Source: CAIYZT01 sp947461435 (GTDB lineage: Bacteria > Pseudomonadota > Alphaproteobacteria > Rhodobacterales > Rhodobacteraceae). From it: a stretch of DNA of 64,000 nt. Under the pieces are notes generated by a model that made no database searches, was not told where the DNA came from, and saw only the letters and a program-made list of their open reading frames with translations. The stretch lies in assembly GCA_965284435.1 (NCBI GenBank), contig OZ260083.1:682001-746000 (forward strand). Direction: 5' to 3'. How positions within the stretch are numbered: position 1 is the stretch's first letter; each line of letters begins with the position of its first letter. Shown piece by piece: positions 60,673 to 64,000 of this stretch. The translations under genes were made by a program, and so were the position numbers.

Positions 60673-61961
60673 TCTGCGGCCTCCATTGCGGGGGCAAGGG
60701 GCGCCAAAAGCGCACGGCGGCGCAGAGGACGGGCGAACAGCGCGGCAAGATCGCCCGCCTGTTCATAGAAATGGACCGGCGTGAAAACCAGTTCGATCGC
60801 CCATTTGGTCGCCAGACCTTCGGCCTCCAGCGGATTGGCAAGGCCAAGACCGCAGACCGTCAAATCGGGGCGGGCGGCACGGGCGCGGGCCAATTGCAGA
60901 TCCACATCCTGACCTTCGGACAGGGTCGGACCTTCGGCCAGAAGGGCCAGTTCGGGGGCCATCAGATCGCGGTGCAAGAAGGGCGTTCCCACCTCGATCG
61001 CGCGCATGCCGCATTCGCGTGTCAAAAAGCGGGCCAGAGGAATTTCCAACTGGCTGTCCGGAAAGAAGAATACCGTCTTGCCCGACAGCGTTTCGGTGAC
61101 GGCGGCGATCGCCTTTTCGGCGCGGGCGCGCGGTGCGGCGATCACCTGATCAAAAAGAGCCTCAGGGACAGCGAATTCCTTGGCGATCGCGCGCAGCCAT
61201 TCTGTGGTGCCTTCGGCGCCAAAGGGGAAGGGCGCCGGAATGTGGCGCGCGCCCCGACGTGTCAGCGCGGCATGCGTATCGCCGAGGAAGGGCTGAACCA
61301 GCGCGAAAACGGTGTTCGGCCCCACTTCGGGCGCGTCGGAGGAGCGGCGTGCGGGCAGACAGCGCACGTTCTGGATGCCCATGGCGGACAGAAGGGCCAG
61401 AGCCTGATCTTCCACCACATCCGGCAGGGCGCCGACCAACAGAAGTTCGCGCGTTTGCGTTGGGGCCAAGGCGGGCACCATGGCGGCAAGACAGGCATCT
61501 TCGCCTTGGGTGAAGGTCGTCTCGATTCCCGAGCCTGAATAGTTCATCACCCGGACATGCGGCGCATGGGCGGCGTTCATTCTTTCGGCCGCGCGCTGCA
61601 GATCAAGCTTGATCACTTCTGAAGGGCAAGAGCCCACCAGAAAGAGCTGCCGAATGTCAGGGCGGCGTGACAGAAGGCGCGCAACCTCGCGGTCAAGTTC
61701 GGTTTGCGCATCGACCAGACCGGCCAGATCCTTTTCTTCCAGAATCGCCGTGCCAAAGCGCGGTTCGGCAAAGATCATCACACCAGCCGCCGATTGAAGC
61801 AGATGGGCGCAGGTGCGGCTGCCCACAACCAGAAAGAAGGCATCCTGCATTTTGCGGTGCAGCCAGATGATACCGGTCAGACCACAGAAAACCTCGCGTT
61901 GCCCGCGCTCTTTAAGCACGGGTGTGGTCGAACATCCACGGGCGGGAAGCGGCGCGTTCAT
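60669..61961 (-). CDS. bchN: Light-independent protochlorophyllide reductase subunit N
   Basis: The 430-residue NifD-like subunit that binds protochlorophyllide with BchB. The three cluster ligands fall exactly at Cys26 (EVFCGLTGIIWLHRK), Cys51 (GSRTCAHLLQS) and Cys112 (LVGSCPSEVIKLDL), as in R. capsulatus. ATG overlaps the bchF stop by four bases. Confidence 0.97.
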   Translation of the reverse strand: MNAPLPARGCSTTPVLKERGQREVFCGLTGIIWLHRKMQDAFFLVVGSRTCAHLLQSAAGVMIFAEPRFGTAILEEKDLAGLVDAQTELDREVARLLSRRPDIRQLFLVGSCPSEVIKLDLQRAAERMNAAHAPHVRVMNYSGSGIETTFTQGEDACLAAMVPALAPTQTRELLLVGALPDVVEDQALALLSAMGIQNVRCLPARRSSDAPEVGPNTVFALVQPFLGDTHAALTRRGARHIPAPFPFGAEGTTEWLRAIAKEFAVPEALFDQVIAAPRARAEKAIAAVTETLSGKTVFFFPDSQLEIPLARFLTRECGMRAIEVGTPFLHRDLMAPELALLAEGPTLSEGQDVDLQLARARAARPDLTVCGLGLANPLEAEGLATKWAIELVFTPVHFYEQAGDLAALFARPLRRRALLAPLAPAMEAAE

Positions 61962-62446
61962 GCTTGGGCCGCCATATCAAGGCGCGCCATGCGCAGTTTG
62001 CGAATGAATTGGGCGGCGTTGATGGCGTAGGTCGCGTAAGCGGCCAGCGCCAGAAACATCTGTTCGCGCGGGGTCAGGACCCCTGTCCAAAGCGCCAGAA
62101 TATACAAGGTATGCAAGGCGATAACCGCGAAGGAGAACATGTCCTCCCAGAAAAATGCAGGGGCCAGCAAGTAGCGGCCGAACACCACTTTTTCCCAAAT
62201 CGCGCCTGTGACCATGATCAGGTACAAAAAGCCCGTCTTGACCACGATCGATATTGTCGCCGCTTCGTATCCAACGCCTGTGGAGATGTAGCGCAGCACA
62301 AGTACCAAGGACACGGCGAAAGCCAGAAACTGCAACGGGGCGAGCAAGCCTTGCACCAACGTCCACTTTGTCGAGTCGCGTCTGACGCGTTCTTCGGGCG
62401 TATAAAGTGGGCGCCGGGCCGGGTTTTGTGAGTGATTCTTGGGCAT
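61958..62446 (-). CDS. bchF: 3-vinyl bacteriochlorophyllide hydratase BchF
   Basis: The 162-residue membrane protein hydrates the 3-vinyl group. It has three to four hydrophobic segments and starts in the family way (YTPEERVRRDSTKWTLVQGLLAPLQFLAFAVSL). It is the first gene of the long leftward unit running to cycA. A PpsR-type site and a sigma-70-like promoter lie upstream. Confidence 0.95.
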   Translation of the reverse strand: MPKNHSQNPARRPLYTPEERVRRDSTKWTLVQGLLAPLQFLAFAVSLVLVLRYISTGVGYEAATISIVVKTGFLYLIMVTGAIWEKVVFGRYLLAPAFFWEDMFSFAVIALHTLYILALWTGVLTPREQMFLALAAYATYAINAAQFIRKLRMARLDMAAQA

Positions 62447-62479
62447 CTAGTTGCTCGCAGACGACATGTCCTTAAGCAA

Positions 62480-62509
62480 ATCTTACTGGCCCATTCCGGA
62501 ATATGTCAA
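62480..62509 (-). promoter_or_regulatory. Sigma-70-type promoter candidate for bchF
   Basis: Reading leftward, TTGACA (62509-62504) and TAAGAT (62485-62480) are separated by 18 bases. The -35 element is inside the PpsR-type site, so binding would block it. The ATG is 33 bases beyond the -10. Confidence 0.65.
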
Positions 62510-62521
62510 CTAAAACTTACA
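62504..62521. promoter_or_regulatory. PpsR/CrtJ-type site upstream of bchF
   Basis: TGT-N12-ACA with a consensus TGTC left half, 57 bases before the bchF ATG and overlapping the -35 candidate. Confidence 0.75.
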
Positions 62522-62624
62522 CTCTTTTGGTTGACAGTTGCCGCTTAAATTGCCCAAATCCAGCCCCTTCCAGAAACCATTTTTGGTAATATTTTGTTTA
62601 TAATACAGTGTGTTGTACTATTTC

Positions 62625-62658
62625 GTGGGATGAGGTAAGAAGTGGGATGAGGTAAGAA
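62625..62658. repeat. 17-bp perfect tandem duplication
   Basis: The unit GTGGGATGAGGTAAGAA occurs twice head to tail, at 62625-62641 and 62642-62658, immediately before the ppaA-side PpsR-type site. It could be a recent slippage product or a repeated activator site. Confidence 0.9.
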
Positions 62659-62664
62659 AAGGTG

Positions 62665-62682
62665 TGTCAATTTACTTTGACA
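62665..62682. promoter_or_regulatory. PpsR/CrtJ-type site upstream of ppaA
   Basis: TGTC-N10-GACA, an exact extended match, 101 bases before the ppaA ATG. It suggests auto-control of the regulator genes ppaA and ppsR. Confidence 0.75.
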
Positions 62683-62783
62683 TTTTGGCGGCGCTAAGTG
62701 AAGTTTAGGGGTATGGACGGCCCCGATCATGCAGAGAAATACCTGCGACGGTTTTGAGGGCCCCCTCTTGCGGAGCCGGTCAA

Positions 62784-63575
62784 ATGCAAGAAGTTCCTAC
62801 TTGGGAGAAGTCGAGGTCGGGCGCGATCGATACATCGGGCGTGACCTATTTTGCGTCGCAGGTCGTGTCACTGCTGGCAGACCGAACCGTGCGCACCATT
62901 ACCGAACCGCGCGAGTCCGTGATTTCTTCGTTGATTGTGGCGTCCATGTCGGGGACGGAAAATGCCTTTGCCGCTGTTCTTGCCGAGTTGAAGCAGACAC
63001 GGACAACCTTGGCAGCCTTGGCAGATATCTATATTCCGATCGTGGCGCGGCGGATGGGCGAGGCATGGGAAGACGACACGCTGAGTTGGGTGGATGTATC
63101 GATCGGGGTGGGGCGGCTTCAGGGCCTGTTGCGCGAGATCGGAGCGGCCTGGGCTGCCGATCAGGCGGGCGACACGGGCCATGGGACCGTTTTGCTGATC
63201 ATCCCCGAGCAAGAGCAGCATACCTTGGGCCCGATGGTGGCCATGGGGCAGCTTCGGCGTTACGGAATTTCAGTTTGCCTAAGAATAGCACCAAGCCTCG
63301 ACGAACTGCGCAGTCTTATGGCGACGCGCAGTTTCGATGGGGTCATGATTTCGGTCGCCGTGCAAGAAAAGCTGCCCTTTGTCGCGAAAACTATACAGTT
63401 TCTAAAGAACGTGTCGCCAAAGCCGACCCCTGTGATTGTTGGCGGTGCGGCCCTGTCAAATCTGGAGGATCCTGCACTTTGTACCGGCGCTGATCTTTCA
63501 ACGAATGACATCAGCGTTGCGCTTGAGGCCATGGGTCTTAAGTTCGACGCCTTTTGCGTGTTAAAGCGCGCGTAA
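62784..63575 (+). CDS. ppaA: PpaA/AerR, cobalamin-binding regulator of PpsR
   Basis: The 263-residue protein fits AerR/PpaA: an N-terminal helical region (ITEPRESVISSLIVASMSGTENAFAAVLAEL), then a B12-binding Rossmann-like (SCHIC) domain with LLIIPEQEQHTLGPMVAMGQLRRYG and PVIVGGAALSN. In R. capsulatus AerR binds cobalamin under light and antagonises CrtJ. The ATG at 62784 is used; an in-frame start at 62754 is the alternative. ppsR follows after 81 bases. Confidence 0.9.
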   Translation: MQEVPTWEKSRSGAIDTSGVTYFASQVVSLLADRTVRTITEPRESVISSLIVASMSGTENAFAAVLAELKQTRTTLAALADIYIPIVARRMGEAWEDDTLSWVDVSIGVGRLQGLLREIGAAWAADQAGDTGHGTVLLIIPEQEQHTLGPMVAMGQLRRYGISVCLRIAPSLDELRSLMATRSFDGVMISVAVQEKLPFVAKTIQFLKNVSPKPTPVIVGGAALSNLEDPALCTGADLSTNDISVALEAMGLKFDAFCVLKRA

Positions 63576-63656
63576 CAAACCGCTGTCCCGACGACGGGTG
63601 GGTGGCAAGAATGGCAAAAAATAGTGAACACTGATTCTCAACATCTGCTATCGAGC

Positions 63657-64000
63657 ATGGCAATGCCCCTTATTGACCCGGAGCTGCTCTCCGAGATCGT
63701 GGCAACGGCATCCGATATCTCTTTGCTGATCACCCCTGAGGGCCGCATTTCCGGATTGACCGTCAATCCACACTACCGCTCATTTGGCCACTTGGGCCAT
63801 TGGGTTGGAAAACACATTTCGGAAATCGTTACAAAAGAATCCTACGAGAAATACCAGCGCCGCGTCAAGGAATTGCGCAAGCCTGACGTGACATCCCTTC
63901 CCTTGGAAGTGAACCATATGGACGAGTCCATTTGGGAATTTCCGATCCGCTATGCGATGCATTCGGTAGGTGTGGATGACACGGTTCTTATGCTGGGCCG
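63657..64000 (+). CDS. ppsR: PpsR/CrtJ redox-responsive repressor, N-terminal part
   Basis: Only 114 codons are in the window; the gene continues to the right. The visible part matches the PpsR N-terminal domain: LLSEIVATASDISLLITPEGRI, LEVNHMDESIWEFPIRYAMHSVG and TVLMLGR. PpsR uses PAS domains and a C-terminal helix-turn-helix to repress bch, crt and puc genes at TGT-N12-ACA sites. Starts at ATG 63657 or 63663, or GTG 63624, are possible. It is the presumed ligand of the palindromes annotated above. Confidence 0.9.
   Translation, partial: MAMPLIDPELLSEIVATASDISLLITPEGRISGLTVNPHYRSFGHLGHWVGKHISEIVTKESYEKYQRRVKELRKPDVTSLPLEVNHMDESIWEFPIRYAMHSVGVDDTVLMLG

Larger units (their letters stand above)
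62447..62783. promoter_or_regulatory. Divergent control region between bchF and ppaA
   Basis: This 337-base AT-richer stretch holds no gene. It contains a promoter and PpsR-type site for bchF on the left, a second, exact PpsR-type site on the ppaA side, and a 17-bp perfect tandem duplication in between. The asymmetry of two sites about 160 bases apart allows independent or looped control of the two units. Confidence 0.75.

Noticed and set aside
1..64000. Bare TGT-N12-ACA matches inside coding regions
   Set aside because: With six fixed bases about 16 are expected by chance in 64 kb. Only sites in intergenic gaps near photosynthesis or tetrapyrrole genes were listed, and matches to the extended TGTC-N10-GACA form were given more weight.
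1..64000. CRISPR array, insertion sequence, prophage or toxin-antitoxin genes
   Set aside because: I saw no direct repeats with regular spacers, no transposase or integrase motifs, and no small paired toxin-antitoxin frames. Apart from the 17-bp tandem repeat at 62625 the window looks stable.

Overview
The window comes from a photosynthetic alphaproteobacterium of the Rhodobacteraceae, close to Rhodobacter in the broad sense. Evidence read directly from the sequence: about 34 kb of an almost uninterrupted photosynthesis gene cluster (PGC), a pufX gene after pufM (known only from the Rhodobacter group), the spheroidene set crtA/crtI/crtB/crtC/crtD/crtE/crtF, aerobic acsF, and repeated TGTC-N10-GACA type PpsR/CrtJ operators. 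Coding density is high, most operon neighbours overlap by 1-11 bases, and no insertion sequence, prophage or CRISPR array was seen.

Layout. 1-6135: the tail of a sugar-binding protein gene, two sugar ABC permeases, an ATPase, an aldose 1-epimerase and a convergent GH127 (beta-L-arabinofuranosidase-like) gene, probably one plant-sugar utilisation locus. 6235-8510: mtaB, dapF and tRNA-Lys(UUU). 8607-20168: urea uptake (urtEDCBA, minus strand) back to back with urease (ureDAB-C-EFG, plus strand); a 58-residue HupE/UreJ-like mini membrane protein lies between ureA and ureB. 20223-22251: fxsA, secB and an orphan RepB/ParB-like gene. 22258-24332: divergent hemE and hemC with a perfect PpsR-type palindrome between them.

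PGC (24338-64000, running off the right edge). Minus: crtA-bchI-bchD-bchO. Plus: crtI-crtB-tspO. Minus: crtD-crtC. Plus: crtE-crtF-bchC-bchX-bchY-bchZ-pufQ-pufB-pufA-pufL-pufM-pufX, then dxs. Minus: bchF-bchN-bchB-bchH-bchL-bchM-lhaA-puhA-puhB-puhC-orf98-acsF-puhE-hemA-cycA. Plus: ppaA/aerR and the first 344 bases of ppsR. bchE, bchG, bchP, bchJ and idi are not in the window.

How the genes work together: Dxs and HemA supply isoprenoid and tetrapyrrole precursors; HemC and HemE carry the common tetrapyrrole path; BchIDH(O), BchM, AcsF, BchLNB, BchF, BchXYZ and BchC build bacteriochlorophyllide; the Crt enzymes make spheroidene/spheroidenone; Puf and Puh proteins with LhaA, PuhB, PuhC and PuhE make and assemble reaction centre and LH1; cytochrome c2 closes the electron cycle; PpaA and PpsR control the cluster through palindromes seen in five divergent or upstream regions.

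Most of the window is known biology in a well-described order. The points most worth checking are: crtC has no ATG, GTG or TTG upstream of its conserved N-terminal motif; the puf 3' UTR is a highly structured RNA ending in a terminator (PcrX-like sRNA candidate); a 24-codon ORF bridges bchX and bchY; the UreJ-like mini protein is embedded in the urease genes; and the PpsR-type operator at hemE/hemC. I found no convincing wholly new multi-gene system.
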